Origin: Arthrobacter endolithicus
GTDB lineage: Bacteria > Actinomycetota > Actinomycetes > Actinomycetales > Micrococcaceae
Direction: 5' to 3'
DNA: 64,000 nucleotides
Assembly (NCBI RefSeq): GCF_026627425.1
Contig: NZ_JAPNLH010000015.1
Location: 1-64,000, forward strand
In this document: positions 1-8,548 of the stretch, piece by piece
Layout of the letters: each line of letters opens with the position of its first letter
Numbering within the stretch: position 1 is the first letter of the stretch
Notes under the pieces: generated by a model
Databases searched by the model: none
What the model was told of the DNA's origin: nothing
What the model saw: only the letters and a program-made list of their open reading frames with translations
Made by a program: the position numbers and the translations under genes

Positions 1-111
1 CTCAACCAATAAAAATAATCGGTATCGACAAAACTTGGCACACTATTGAGTTCTCAAACAACAGACGCACCCGCACTCAACGACCAAAAACAACCGTCTC
101 GCTCCGGAGCA
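1..111 (-). other. rRNA operon leader (16S gene lies left of window)
   Basis: Read on the minus strand, bases 60 to about 31 give TTTGAGAACTCAATAGTGTG followed by CCAAGTTTT. This is the conserved pre-16S leader element (box A/C-like antitermination and processing region) of Arthrobacter and other Actinobacteria. An A/T-rich stretch follows toward base 1, as is usual just before the leader hairpins. The 16S gene itself is not in the window, so this is a leader seen from its upstream side. Identification rests on remembered similarity of the element. Confidence 0.7.
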
Positions 112-119
112 ACTTGTCT

Positions 120-148
120 AACTTACCGGATCAACGCCCGCCACGCAA
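120..148 (-). promoter_or_regulatory. Probable promoter of the leftward rRNA operon
   Basis: On the minus strand TTGCGT (148-143) is followed after 17 bases by TAAGTT (125-120), a fair sigma-70-type pair. A GCTCCGGAGC palindrome and the conserved leader element lie downstream. The arrangement fits an rrn promoter; the hexamers alone are only moderately good. The rest of 1-411 is C/A-rich and shows no gene. Confidence 0.4.
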
Positions 149-411
149 ATCGGCTAACCGACCCACCCAACAAACCCAAACCCACCCACACACCACAAAA
201 AACAAGCGACACAAAATCACCGGACAAAACATCCGCAGAAAATGTGGGGGTCCGTCCCACCAGAACGGCGGCAACTAGAGAAACACTACCCCCCAACCAC
301 CCAAAACACCAAACCAACACCCCACCACCCCGCACAGCAAACTCCTCCTCCACCGGTCCCGTTGCGGGGCGATATCCTGTTGATACATTGACGTACTTAC
401 TTGGGGGACAA

Positions 412-1539
412 ATGAATAGCGACTCTGCACAGCACGCTCGAGGTCACTTCCGTTCGGGAAACCGGTGGCGGTCCGTAATCTTTGGCTGTGGTGCGCTATT
501 GCTGGTGCTGTCGGGCTGCGGAGGTGTGAGCAGCGCTGCCGCGCCCACCTCGGCAGTTTCCGCGCCCACTAGCGCCAGCTCGACGCCGTCGCCCACGGTT
601 GTTGCCTCAGCTCCTGCCGCAGCTCCGGACGCAACTCCGCTGGACCCGGACGTTGTCCCGGTTGTAGAACTGGCCGCTGCAACAGCCCCCAAGGCCCAGC
701 CCGCCAGTGGCAGTAAAGCCTTAGCGGTCCTGTCCACCCTTGCTGTTAAGGGAAGGGCACCGAAGACCGGCTATGCCCGGACGCAGTTCGGCCCGGCGTG
801 GGCGGATGTGGATCACAACGGATGCGATACCCGCAATGACATTCTCAAACGGGATCTGACCGGCGTCACCGCCAAGGCCGGCACCCGGGATTGCCTGATC
901 CTGACCGGGACCTTGCAGGATCCGTACACCGCAACCGTCATCCCCTTTACACGTGGGGCGGTTACGAGCACCGCCGTCCAGATTGACCACGTCGTGGCGC
1001 TTAGCGACGCATGGCAAAAGGGTGCGCAGCAGCTAACGCTCGCGCAGCGGACCGCGCTGGCCAACGATCCGTTAAACCTGCTGGCCGTTGACGGTCCTAC
1101 AAACCAGAAGAAGAGCGACGGCGACGCGGCCACCTGGCTGCCACCGGCGAAGAGCTACCGCTGCGACTACGTATCGAGGCAGATCTCGGTAAAGGCAACC
1201 TACGGACTGTGGGTTACGCAAGCCGAACATGATGCCATGGCCGGCATCCTCGCCGATTGTGCGCAAATGTTGGTGCCGACGGATCAAGCCGCCCCGGCCC
1301 AGGTGCAGGAAGCCGCGCCGGCACCCGCACAGCCCGCCCCCGCCGCGCCGGCACCAGTCGTCCCGCCGGCACCAGTCGTCCAGCCCGCGCCCGTCCCGCC
1401 CGCGCCCGTCCCGCCGGCACCTGCTTATTATGCGAATTGCGCCGCTGTCCGGGCCGCCGGCGCGGCTCCGATACTCATCGGTCAGCCAGGCTATCGGTCC
1501 GCTTTGGATCGCGACGGCGACGGTGTCGGCTGCGAGTAA
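412..1539 (+). CDS. Secreted HNH-family nuclease lipoprotein with excalibur domain
   Basis: 375 aa from the ATG at 412, which has GGGGGA a few bases upstream. The open frame runs back to 46, but that part reads as low-complexity Thr/Pro/Lys sequence over the rRNA promoter and is not taken as coding. The N-terminus has a basic stretch, a hydrophobic core and a lipobox ending LSGC, so the protein is predicted to be a membrane-anchored lipoprotein. An Ala/Ser/Thr/Pro spacer follows. An HNH/DUF1524-type core includes IDHVVALSDAW (D192, H193), a conserved Asn in NDPLNLLAV, and NQKKSDGD. A Pro/Ala-rich linker (about 297-340) leads to a C-terminal excalibur calcium-binding motif with DRDGDGVGCE. The family is common in Gram-positives as extracellular DNases. 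Whether it acts in nutrition, competence or defence is unknown. Confidence 0.85.
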   Translation: MNSDSAQHARGHFRSGNRWRSVIFGCGALLLVLSGCGGVSSAAAPTSAVSAPTSASSTPSPTVVASAPAAAPDATPLDPDVVPVVELAAATAPKAQPASGSKALAVLSTLAVKGRAPKTGYARTQFGPAWADVDHNGCDTRNDILKRDLTGVTAKAGTRDCLILTGTLQDPYTATVIPFTRGAVTSTAVQIDHVVALSDAWQKGAQQLTLAQRTALANDPLNLLAVDGPTNQKKSDGDAATWLPPAKSYRCDYVSRQISVKATYGLWVTQAEHDAMAGILADCAQMLVPTDQAAPAQVQEAAPAPAQPAPAAPAPVVPPAPVVQPAPVPPAPVPPAPAYYANCAAVRAAGAAPILIGQPGYRSALDRDGDGVGCE

Positions 1540-1574
1540 GACGGCGTCGGGTCTGAGTGTGACGGTATCGGCTG

Positions 1575-1598
1575 ACCCTGCGCTGCGCGCAGCAGGGT
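1575..1598. terminator. Hairpin between convergent genes
   Basis: ACCCTGC (1575-1581) pairs with GCAGGGT (1592-1598) around a 10-base GC-rich loop. It lies between the HNH gene and the convergent aminotransferase gene. There is no T-run, so it is only a terminator-like structure. Confidence 0.35.
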
Positions 1599-1717
1599 TC
1601 AGCTGCGCCGGCTCCGCCGTAGCGTAGGGAACGGTCCACGGTAGCGCCTCTTGGGCAGCCACTCGGGGAGCGTACCCGAGGCCAACGCACGGCACGGCCC
1701 GCACGGCGAATCCGCGC

Positions 1718-3106
1718 TTAGGCGGCAAATCCGTCGGCGATATCCAGCACTTCGTCAACGATAGTCAGACCCAGTCGGGCGTCTTCTGCACTGATATTGC
1801 AGGGAGGCACCACATGGATCCGGTTGAAATTTGAAAACAGCAGCAGGCCGCGGGACTTCGCTTCGGTTATCACCTGGTTCATCTCGGGACTGGAGCCGCC
1901 GTAGGCAGCAAGGGGCTCCCGCGTCCGGCGGTCCTTGACCAGTTCAATGGCCCAGAAGACGCCCCTCCCGCGGACCTCGCCGATCACACGGTGCCGGCTG
2001 GCGAACGCCTGCAGCGCCGGTCCGATCACTGTGTCGCCAATGGCGGCGGCGTTTTCCACGATGTGCTCATCCTCCATTGCGTCGAGGGTGGCGACGGCGG
2101 CGGCGCAGGCAAGCGGGTGACCGGAGTAGGTCAGCCCGCCGGGGTAAACGCGCTTGCCGAAGGTCGCCGCGATCTCCGGGCTGATGGCTACGCCCCCCAA
2201 TGGAACGTAGCCCGAGGTCACACCCTTGGCGAAGGTGAGCAGGTCCGGTGCCACATCGAAATGCTCGACGGCGAACCACTTGCCGCTGCGGCCGAACCCC
2301 GACATTACCTCGTCTGCGATAAAGACAATGCCAAACTGCGTTGCCAGCTCACGAACGCCCTGCAGATAGCCCGGTGGGGGGAGGTAGATTCCCGCCGTGC
2401 CGGGAATGGATTCGACCATGATGGCCGCAATGGTGTCCGGCCCCTCAAGGCGGATCACCTGCTCCAGATGTTCCAGCGCGCGCTGGCCCTCCTCCTCCTC
2501 GGTGCTTGAGTGGAACGCCGACCGGTACAGGTAGGGCGGGAAGAAATGGATGGTCCCTGCGGTGGCGGTGTCGCTGGGCCAGCGGCGCGGATCCCCGGTG
2601 ATGTTCACCGCGAGTTCCGTGCCCCCGTGATAGGACCGGTAGGCGGAGAGCACCTTGTGCCGACCGGTGTGCAGCCTTGCCATTCGCACGGCGTGTTCAT
2701 TGGCATCTGCTCCCCCGTTGGTGAAGAAGATCTTGTCCAGGTTTCCGGGCGTGCGCGCGGCAATCAGCCGGGCAGCCTCGGAACGGGCGTCGTTCACATA
2801 GCTCGGTGCAATGGTGCATAATCTTTTGGCCTGTGCCGCGATGGCCGCCGTAACCCGCGGATGCTGATGACCTATGTTCGTGTAGACCAGCTGGGAGGAA
2901 AAGTCCAATAATTTATTGCCGCGTCCGTCCCAGATATAGGACCCCTGCGCGGCGCTGATCACCATCGGGTTGATCAGATCCTGGGCGGACCACGAGTGGA
3001 AAACGTGCTTGCGGTCCAGATCGTAAGCACGTTGGGCTGCAGCCTGGTCGATGTGAATTGCGCCGGCGTCCGAAACAGCCGTGTCCGGTTCGACGGGGAT
3101 AGTCAT
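1718..3106 (-). CDS. Class-III PLP-dependent aminotransferase
   Basis: 462 aa, normal length for the ornithine/GABA/beta-alanine/taurine-type (class III) aminotransferases. Visible family marks are FFTNGGADANEHAVRMAR in the PLP-phosphate region, the conserved Asp in IADEVMSGFGRSGKW, and the Schiff-base lysine K294 in LLTFAKGVTSGYVPLGG. It moves an amino group from an omega-amino compound to a keto acid in the cytoplasm; the substrate is not readable from sequence. It is the last gene of the operon that starts at the Rieske oxygenase, about 170 bases after the reductase. It probably takes the amine released by the upstream deacylase; that link is inference. Confidence 0.85.
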   Translation of the reverse strand: MTIPVEPDTAVSDAGAIHIDQAAAQRAYDLDRKHVFHSWSAQDLINPMVISAAQGSYIWDGRGNKLLDFSSQLVYTNIGHQHPRVTAAIAAQAKRLCTIAPSYVNDARSEAARLIAARTPGNLDKIFFTNGGADANEHAVRMARLHTGRHKVLSAYRSYHGGTELAVNITGDPRRWPSDTATAGTIHFFPPYLYRSAFHSSTEEEEGQRALEHLEQVIRLEGPDTIAAIMVESIPGTAGIYLPPPGYLQGVRELATQFGIVFIADEVMSGFGRSGKWFAVEHFDVAPDLLTFAKGVTSGYVPLGGVAISPEIAATFGKRVYPGGLTYSGHPLACAAAVATLDAMEDEHIVENAAAIGDTVIGPALQAFASRHRVIGEVRGRGVFWAIELVKDRRTREPLAAYGGSSPEMNQVITEAKSRGLLLFSNFNRIHVVPPCNISAEDARLGLTIVDEVLDIADGFAA

Positions 3107-3122
3107 GGCTTGTTCCTTTTTT

Positions 3123-3275
3123 CAGTCAGTGGCGGGGCCGGACTAATCATTCTGCAAAAAGCCGAGGCTGATCCCGCCGTGGCTGGGATCGAGCCAGCGC
3201 GGGGTGACGACCTTGCCTCGGTGAAGAAGTTCACGCCCTCGGTACAGGCCATAGGCCGCCGCCAGCCGGAAGCAG
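3123..3275 (-). other. Unassigned coding-like frame between reductase and aminotransferase
   Basis: Just after the reductase stop, a different minus-strand frame stays open to a TAG at 3155-3153 and contains GLYRGRELLHRGKVV and WLDPSHGGISLGFLQND. Its third positions are G/C-rich like the real genes here. No ATG/GTG/TTG start was found in frame and no family is recognised. It may be a gene fragment or chance. Confidence 0.2.
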
Positions 3276-4238
3276 TCAGGCCTCCAGGACCAACCGCCGA
3301 CCCCGGCACCGTGAGACACAGATCATCATGGTATCCATGGCTGCCCGCTCGTCCTCGGAGAGCAGGCTGTCCCGGTGGTCGATCTCCCCCGCCAGCACCG
3401 TTGTTTCGCAGGTGCCACAGATCCCCTCGCGACAGGAGCTGAGCACCGGCACGCCGGCGTCCTCCAGGGCCTTCAGGATGCTGGTATCGGCGCCCACCTC
3501 CACCTCGGTCCCATCTGCGAGTTCCACGGTGAAGGCGTGGTCGCCCGCCACCGGAGCGGCCGCGGCGGCATCCGCCGGATCGGGCACAAACTTCTCAAAG
3601 TGGAAGCGTGATTGGTCCGCCCAGGAGTCCGTCATGGACTGGATGACCTTTAGCAGCGGCCCCGGTCCGCAGGTGTAGAGATGGAACCCGGCGTCCGCGG
3701 TATTGAGGAGGTCCGCCAGCGGAAAGAGTCCGTTTTCGTCGTCAGCATGGATGTGCACGTTGGGGCCGTAGGCCTCAAGCTCATCCAGGAACGCCATACT
3801 CTTCCGGCTGCGCCCCAGATACACCAAACGCCAAGGCACCGAGCCTTCCGCCGCCCGGCGGATCATCGGCAAAATCGGCGTGATGCCGATGCCACCGGCA
3901 ATGAAGACATACTCGTTGGCGGCTGCAAGCGCAAAGTTGTTCCGGGGCGCCCTGATCTGGACCTTCGATCCCGGCTGTAGCTCATCGTGGACGTACGCGG
4001 AGCCGCCTCGTCCGTTGGGTTCGCGCAGGACGGCGATACGCCAGTGGGAGTTTCCCGGCTCGGAGCAGAGCGAGTACTGACGCAGTACGCCGTTAGGCAG
4101 CAGCACGTCAACGTGTGCGCCGGGTTCCCATTCCGGCAGGGCCTCCTCCAGCGGGTGCGTCAACACAAGGGAGAGAACACAATCTGATTCGCGGTTGATG
4201 GCGCTGACAGTGACGTCAAAGAACTCTGTTAGTTTCAT
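3276..4238 (-). CDS. Rieske-oxygenase reductase (FMN/NADH domain plus C-terminal plant-type [2Fe-2S])
   Basis: 320 aa, the size and domain order of VanB / phthalate dioxygenase reductases. There is an N-terminal flavin-binding barrel with RQYSLCSEP, an NAD-binding domain with FIAGGIGITPILPMIR and YTCGPGPLL, and a C-terminal ferredoxin with C269, C274, C277 and C307 (SSCREGICGTCETT ... ICVSRC). It passes electrons from NAD(P)H through FMN and the [2Fe-2S] centre to a Rieske oxygenase, almost certainly the one encoded at 8549-9631 in the same operon. Oxygenase and reductase are separated by the transporter and deacylase genes, an unusual order. Confidence 0.9.
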   Translation of the reverse strand: MKLTEFFDVTVSAINRESDCVLSLVLTHPLEEALPEWEPGAHVDVLLPNGVLRQYSLCSEPGNSHWRIAVLREPNGRGGSAYVHDELQPGSKVQIRAPRNNFALAAANEYVFIAGGIGITPILPMIRRAAEGSVPWRLVYLGRSRKSMAFLDELEAYGPNVHIHADDENGLFPLADLLNTADAGFHLYTCGPGPLLKVIQSMTDSWADQSRFHFEKFVPDPADAAAAAPVAGDHAFTVELADGTEVEVGADTSILKALEDAGVPVLSSCREGICGTCETTVLAGEIDHRDSLLSEDERAAMDTMMICVSRCRGRRLVLEA

Positions 4239-4262
4239 GACTCTTACTTTCGGTGTCCGGTC

Positions 4263-5063
4263 TTACAGGACCGAGGCCAGGAAGGCCTTGGTCCTCGGGT
4301 GTTGGGGATTGGTGATGACGTCCCGCGCGGGGCCCTGTTCAACGATCACGCCGTCCGCCATGAACACCACTCGGTCCGCAACGTCGCGGGCGAAATTCAT
4401 CTCATGTGTCACCACCACCATGGTCATTCCGGACTGAGCCAGGTCCTTGATAACTTTCAGGACTTCCCCCACCAACTCCGGGTCAAGGGCGGACGTCGGC
4501 TCGTCAAAGAGCATCAGCTTAGGCTCCATGCACAGGGCCCGGGCGATCGCGACCCGCTGCTGCTGGCCGCCGGAAAGCTGGCGGGGGAAGGCATCGGCCT
4601 TGTCCGCCAGACCCACAGCGTCGAGCAGTTTCAGGGCCCGCTCCCTGACAATGGAGCGTTTCTGTTTGAGCACCAGCCGCGGCGCCTCCATCAGGTTCTC
4701 CAGCACGCTCATATGCGGAAAGAGATTGAAGTGCTGGAATACCATGCCGATTCCCGTCCGGTTCCGGCAGACCTCGCTGTCCTTCTGCTCATGCAACCGC
4801 GTGCCCTTGATGTCATACCCCATCACCTTGCCGTCGACCCACATACGTCCGCCGTCGATACCCTCCAGATGGTTAATACAACGCAGGAACGTGCTTTTGC
4901 CGGATCCTGACGGGCCGATCAGGCAGACTACCTCGCCGGCCTGCACTTCCAAATCGATCCCGTTTAGCACCTGGAGTTTGCCGTAGTTCTTCTCAATTCC
5001 GTCCGCTCTGACCATCGGCGTCGCCGACTGAGAAAGGAGAGGTTGGCTTGCCGTCGCGCTCAC
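4263..5063 (-). CDS. Polar amino-acid ABC transporter, ATP-binding subunit (GlnQ/HisP type)
   Basis: 266 aa. Walker [10 protein letters not shown] starts near residue 50, the signature is [15 protein letters not shown], Walker B is [12 protein letters not shown], and the H-loop sits in [16 protein letters not shown]. The GTG start at 5063 overlaps the TGA of the permease gene by four bases (GTGA), which implies translational coupling; an ATG 16 codons later is the alternative. It works with the permease and binding protein just upstream to import a polar amino acid or similar zwitterion. Confidence 0.9.
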   Translation of the reverse strand: MSATASQPLLSQSATPMVRADGIEKNYGKLQVLNGIDLEVQAGEVVCLIGPSGSGKSTFLRCINHLEGIDGGRMWVDGKVMGYDIKGTRLHEQKDSEVCRNRTGIGMVFQHFNLFPHMSVLENLMEAPRLVLKQKRSIVRERALKLLDAVGLADKADAFPRQLSGGQQQRVAIARALCMEPKLMLFDEPTSALDPELVGEVLKVIKDLAQSGMTMVVVTHEMNFARDVADRVVFMADGVIVEQGPARDVITNPQHPRTKAFLASVL

Positions 5064-6001
5064 AGTTTTCCGCCTTTCCGGGCCAGCCGGTCATGGGTGT
5101 TGAAGAAGAGGGTGATCCTTTGCAGCGGCGTCAGCGGCAGGTTCCGCTGGCCGCCCTTGGCGTAGCGGCGTTCCAGGTAGTACTGCCCCACGCTCAGGAC
5201 GGAGGTCACCACGATGTACCACAAGCTGGCCACGATCAGCAGCGGGATGGTCTGGAACGTGCGCGCGTAGATGATCTGCGAGGAGTAGAGCAGCTCAGGT
5301 ACGGAGATGACGCTGACCAGGGCCGTGGTTTTGAGCATGCCGATGGTTTCATTACCCGTCGGCGGAATAATCACCCGCATGGCCTGCGGTAGGATGATCC
5401 GCCGCAGCGTGTGCAGCCGGTTGATGCCCAGCGCCCCGGCCGCCTCCAGCTGGCCATTGTCAACGGAGAGAATCCCGGCCCGGACAATTTCCGACATGTA
5501 GGCACCCTGGTTGAGCCCCAGGCCCAGTATCGCCGCGAAGATCGGGGTGATGAGCTGGTTGGCGTTCAGCGCCACCCCGGGAATCCCAAAGCTGATCAAG
5601 GGGTACAGTGCGGCCAGATTGTACCAGAACAGCAGCTGCACCAGCACCGGGGTGCCGCGGAAGAAGTTGACATACCCAAAGGCCGCCGTCCGCACCACCG
5701 GGTTCAGCGAGAGCCGCATGACGGCCAGCACCACGCCGATCACCACACCGATGGCCATGCAGACCACCGTGAGCATCAAGGTGACGCCGATGCCGTTGAT
5801 GATCGATACGTCCCGCAGGTACTTCCCCACTGTCCCCCAGCCGAACCTCGGATTAGTGAAGACCGATTGCAGCAGCACCGCAAATACAGCAAGGATGAGG
5901 ACGGCGGACGCCCACCTTCCGGGGTGCTTGGCCTTCACAATGGTGTAGTGGTCCCGTGTCCTCGCGGGCACTTCGTCGGCCACGGTTATCTGGGTACTCA
6001 T
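5060..6001 (-). CDS. Polar amino-acid ABC transporter permease (HisM/GlnP type)
   Basis: 313 aa. A hydrophilic N-terminus of about 30 residues precedes a hydrophobic core with five or six predicted membrane segments. The EAA-type loop reads [22 protein letters not shown], which docks to the ATPase. AGGAAA lies ahead of the ATG at 6001. The gene is 28 bases after the binding-protein gene and overlaps the ATPase gene by four bases. Only one permease is present, so it probably forms a homodimer. Confidence 0.9.
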   Translation of the reverse strand: MSTQITVADEVPARTRDHYTIVKAKHPGRWASAVLILAVFAVLLQSVFTNPRFGWGTVGKYLRDVSIINGIGVTLMLTVVCMAIGVVIGVVLAVMRLSLNPVVRTAAFGYVNFFRGTPVLVQLLFWYNLAALYPLISFGIPGVALNANQLITPIFAAILGLGLNQGAYMSEIVRAGILSVDNGQLEAAGALGINRLHTLRRIILPQAMRVIIPPTGNETIGMLKTTALVSVISVPELLYSSQIIYARTFQTIPLLIVASLWYIVVTSVLSVGQYYLERRYAKGGQRNLPLTPLQRITLFFNTHDRLARKGGKL

Positions 6002-6029
6002 GCGAATTTCCTATCCTGTCTTTTCCACG

Positions 6030-6956
6030 CTACTTAGCGGTGACCTTGTCAACCGTGATGGTGGTGCTGGCCGGAATCGACCACTTGGCGTTGATCTCGC
6101 CGTAGGCCGGGCTGCCGACAATCGCTTTCATGGCCGCCTCGATGGCCGGACGCAGTGCGGAATCCTTGGGCAGCGCAACGCCCACCGGCTCCGGCTGGTA
6201 GTCCTCTCCGGCGGCCAGTTCGAACTTTTTCCCGGCCAACGTTCCCTGGTACGCCAGCGAGACGCTGTCGGCCATCACGCCGTCCACCCGTCCAGAGGTC
6301 AGGGCAAGATTGGCATCCGTCTGCGCGGGGAACAGCTGGGCGTCAATGGCCGGCTTCCCGGCGTCGGTGCATTCCTTGGACAGCGCCGGCATGACGTCCA
6401 GGGACTGGCTCGAGCCCTTCTGCGCCGCGACCTTCTTGCCGCACAACGTCTCCGCCTTCATGGAGAGCTGCTGCGGGTTTCCGGGCGCGACGGCTATTCC
6501 GGATCCGCCGTCCATGTAAGGAACAAAGTCAACCGCCTTCTTCCGCTCCTCCGTGATGGAGAAAGCGGACATGCCTGCGTCGTACTTCTGCGACGTCAAA
6601 CCGGGCAGGATCGTGTCAAAGGTGGCCGCCACGTGCTCGGCCTTCAATCCCAGCGTTTGCGCCAGAGCGTCTCCCATATCGACATCCCAGCCGATCATTG
6701 TCTTGTTGTCTGTGTCGAAGTACTCGAACGGCGGGTAGGTAGGGTCGGAGCCGATGACGAGGGTTCCCTTGTCCCGGACCGCGGCCGGCAGCAGCGCCCG
6801 GGCCTGTTCGTTGACGCTGACTGCGGTTTTTGAAGCAGCCGCGGCCGGCTGGCCGCTCGCGGCGGATTCATCGATCGACGCCGTGGTGCAGCCGCTGGCG
6901 GCCAAGAGAGTGGCTCCTGCGGTGAGGAGCAGTACCGCTTTGTGGGTAAAACGCAT
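6030..6956 (-). CDS. Polar amino-acid ABC transporter substrate-binding lipoprotein
   Basis: 308 aa from the ATG at 6956, which begins a proper lipoprotein signal (MRFTHKAVLLL ... LAASGC). The longer open frame to 7136 runs into the next gene and is not used. The mature part is a family-3 (SBP_bac_3) binding protein: GTLVIGSDPTYPPFEYFD, IGWDVDMGDALAQ, DAGMSAFSITEERKKAVDF and GRVDGVMADS are all typical. It captures the substrate outside the cell for the permease and ATPase. The ligand is unknown; the company of a deacylase and an aminotransferase suggests an acylated amino acid or diamine. Confidence 0.9.
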   Translation of the reverse strand: MRFTHKAVLLLTAGATLLAASGCTTASIDESAASGQPAAAASKTAVSVNEQARALLPAAVRDKGTLVIGSDPTYPPFEYFDTDNKTMIGWDVDMGDALAQTLGLKAEHVAATFDTILPGLTSQKYDAGMSAFSITEERKKAVDFVPYMDGGSGIAVAPGNPQQLSMKAETLCGKKVAAQKGSSQSLDVMPALSKECTDAGKPAIDAQLFPAQTDANLALTSGRVDGVMADSVSLAYQGTLAGKKFELAAGEDYQPEPVGVALPKDSALRPAIEAAMKAIVGSPAYGEINAKWSIPASTTITVDKVTAK

Positions 6957-7005
6957 TGTTTTGCCTTTCGTGGTGCAGCCTGGGAGATCGGATGGTGCGG
7001 AGGAA

Positions 7006-8091
7006 TTAAAGTTCCGGTTCGGCGCAGAGTGGGGCCACCTGAGCCAGATGACAGCCCGGCCGCACCAGAGTGGGTCGGCGGATGATAGCCACCACGCCGT
7101 CGACGGAGGCGTGGAAAACCTTGGGTTGGCGCTCAAGCTCGTCTACAAAATGCACGCGGCCTACCTCGTCCCCGGCCAGCACACGCTGGCCCAGATCAAC
7201 CAGCGGCTCGAACAGACCGCCCGCGGTGGTGGTGACGGCGGACCCGTCCACCAGTTCGATCCAAACGGTCTCCGGCCGTACGGGAGCACTGACCGGCACG
7301 CAGGACTCATCCGTGCCGGCCAGCGGCATGACGCCGGTGCTCGCCAGCAGCGCGGCGAGACCGTCCCGTGCCCGGGCCAGCACCCCGCGATCCACCGTCC
7401 CGCCGCCGCCAAGTTCGGTGGACAGCGTCAGAATGCCGGCGTCGTCGCCTGCGGTGCTCAGGGAACCGGGCTCCAGCCGCGGCGGCACCACCATGGTGTA
7501 GGGCAGTGCCATGCTGCGCGCGGCCGCGACCTTTTGTGCCCACAGCGCCTCATCCGGGCCGCGGTACAAGAACATGCTGGGCACGTAGATGGAGTTGGTG
7601 CCGCCGGAGTGCAGGTCGACGACGACGTCGGCCCTGGGCAGCAGGCCGCGGCTGATCAGGTGGGCCACCTGGCCGGTGGGGGCGCCGCAGGCATCCCCTG
7701 GATAACTGCGGTTCAGATTGCCCTGGTCCACCGGGGAAACCCGGCTGCCGGCCAGCACTGCGGCGTAATTGGCGGAAGGAACCATGATCAGGGTGCCGGT
7801 GAGGCGGTGCGGATCGACGCTGCGGATCAGCTCATGCAGCAGGATCTGGCCCTCGTATTCGTCCCCGTGCGTGCCGGCGACCAGCAGCACCGTGGGGCCG
7901 GCGCCGGAACTGAGCACTGCGACCGGCACTGGGATGACCGAGCCGTCGTAGACATTGTCGGAATGTACCACCTGCCCATATCCGAGCTGCCGGCCGGTGC
8001 GGGAGAAGTCGATGCCCGCCACGCTGACACCCGCGGCCGCGCTGGCTCCCGCGGGCCCATCAGCTGTAGCCATGATTGTGGTGCCTGGCAT
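7006..8091 (-). CDS. AstE/AspA-family zinc deacylase (succinylglutamate desuccinylase / aspartoacylase type)
   Basis: 361 aa. The ATG at 8091 shares its A with the TGA of the preceding gene (TGATG), so this start is preferred over a TTG at 8103. The zinc-carboxypeptidase fold of this family is marked by AGTHGDEYEGQ (H75, E78) and by VVDLHSGG (H161). A C-terminal beta domain (about 265-360) resembles a lipoyl/barrel-sandwich fold, as in N-acetyl-diaminobutyrate deacetylases of ectoine breakdown (DoeB/EutE). It should hydrolyse an N-acyl amino acid or diamine to carboxylate plus amine in the cytoplasm. The exact substrate is not decided by the sequence. Confidence 0.8.
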   Translation of the reverse strand: MPGTTIMATADGPAGASAAAGVSVAGIDFSRTGRQLGYGQVVHSDNVYDGSVIPVPVAVLSSGAGPTVLLVAGTHGDEYEGQILLHELIRSVDPHRLTGTLIMVPSANYAAVLAGSRVSPVDQGNLNRSYPGDACGAPTGQVAHLISRGLLPRADVVVDLHSGGTNSIYVPSMFLYRGPDEALWAQKVAAARSMALPYTMVVPPRLEPGSLSTAGDDAGILTLSTELGGGGTVDRGVLARARDGLAALLASTGVMPLAGTDESCVPVSAPVRPETVWIELVDGSAVTTTAGGLFEPLVDLGQRVLAGDEVGRVHFVDELERQPKVFHASVDGVVAIIRRPTLVRPGCHLAQVAPLCAEPEL

Positions 8092-8540
8092 CAGGGTACC
8101 CAACGCAGGGCGTGCGCGCGCACCGGGGCCAGGGAAACGACGTCCACACGAGCCTCGCCGGCGGGCAGCGAAAGCCGGAGCGTTTCGTCGTCCTCACCCT
8201 CCACGACGAACACATCGCCGGGCCGCAGCCAGCGTTCCCATGGACCTTCGGCCGAAGCCACCAAGGCCTCCCCCGCCAGTGCGGCCACCACCAGTTGCGT
8301 GCCCGCCGGGCGATTCAGGAGTCCCGTGTAACCGTTGCTGTACTGCTGGGTTTCCGGCCGGATGTGGTCCGGGTCGGCGCTGACTTCAACGCCTGGCCGG
8401 GCACCGGTTTCATCCAGGCTGATGGTCCAGCGCCACGGGTCCCCGCGTTCGGCGGTGTCCGGCGAAGCCGCAAGCGTCCTGGTGCCGCGCTCCGGCTGCG
8501 TCTCTATTCCCAGGGCATTGGCCCGCACAAGCATCCACAT
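8091..8540 (-). CDS. Small conserved-looking protein, possible beta-barrel/cupin-like
   Basis: 149 aa with no confident family. The second half (VVAALAGEALV ... WLRPGDVFVVEGEDDETLRLSL) alternates hydrophobic and charged residues around a PGD turn, as in cupin or HutD-like barrels, but the metal-binding His set of cupins is missing. The ATG at 8540 has GGGGA overlapping the stop region of the oxygenase gene 9 bases away, and its own stop overlaps the start of the deacylase. It is therefore firmly inside the operon and probably serves the same pathway, for example as a sensor or accessory enzyme. Confidence 0.6.
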   Translation of the reverse strand: MWMLVRANALGIETQPERGTRTLAASPDTAERGDPWRWTISLDETGARPGVEVSADPDHIRPETQQYSNGYTGLLNRPAGTQLVVAALAGEALVASAEGPWERWLRPGDVFVVEGEDDETLRLSLPAGEARVDVVSLAPVRAHALRWVP

Positions 8541-8548
8541 ATCGTCCC

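Noticed and set aside
46-411. N-terminal extension of the HNH lipoprotein frame
   Set aside because: Low-complexity, overlaps the rRNA promoter, and the signal peptide with its ribosome site begins at 412.
6957-7136. N-terminal extension of the ABC binding protein
   Set aside because: It overlaps the deacylase gene and would bury the lipoprotein signal.
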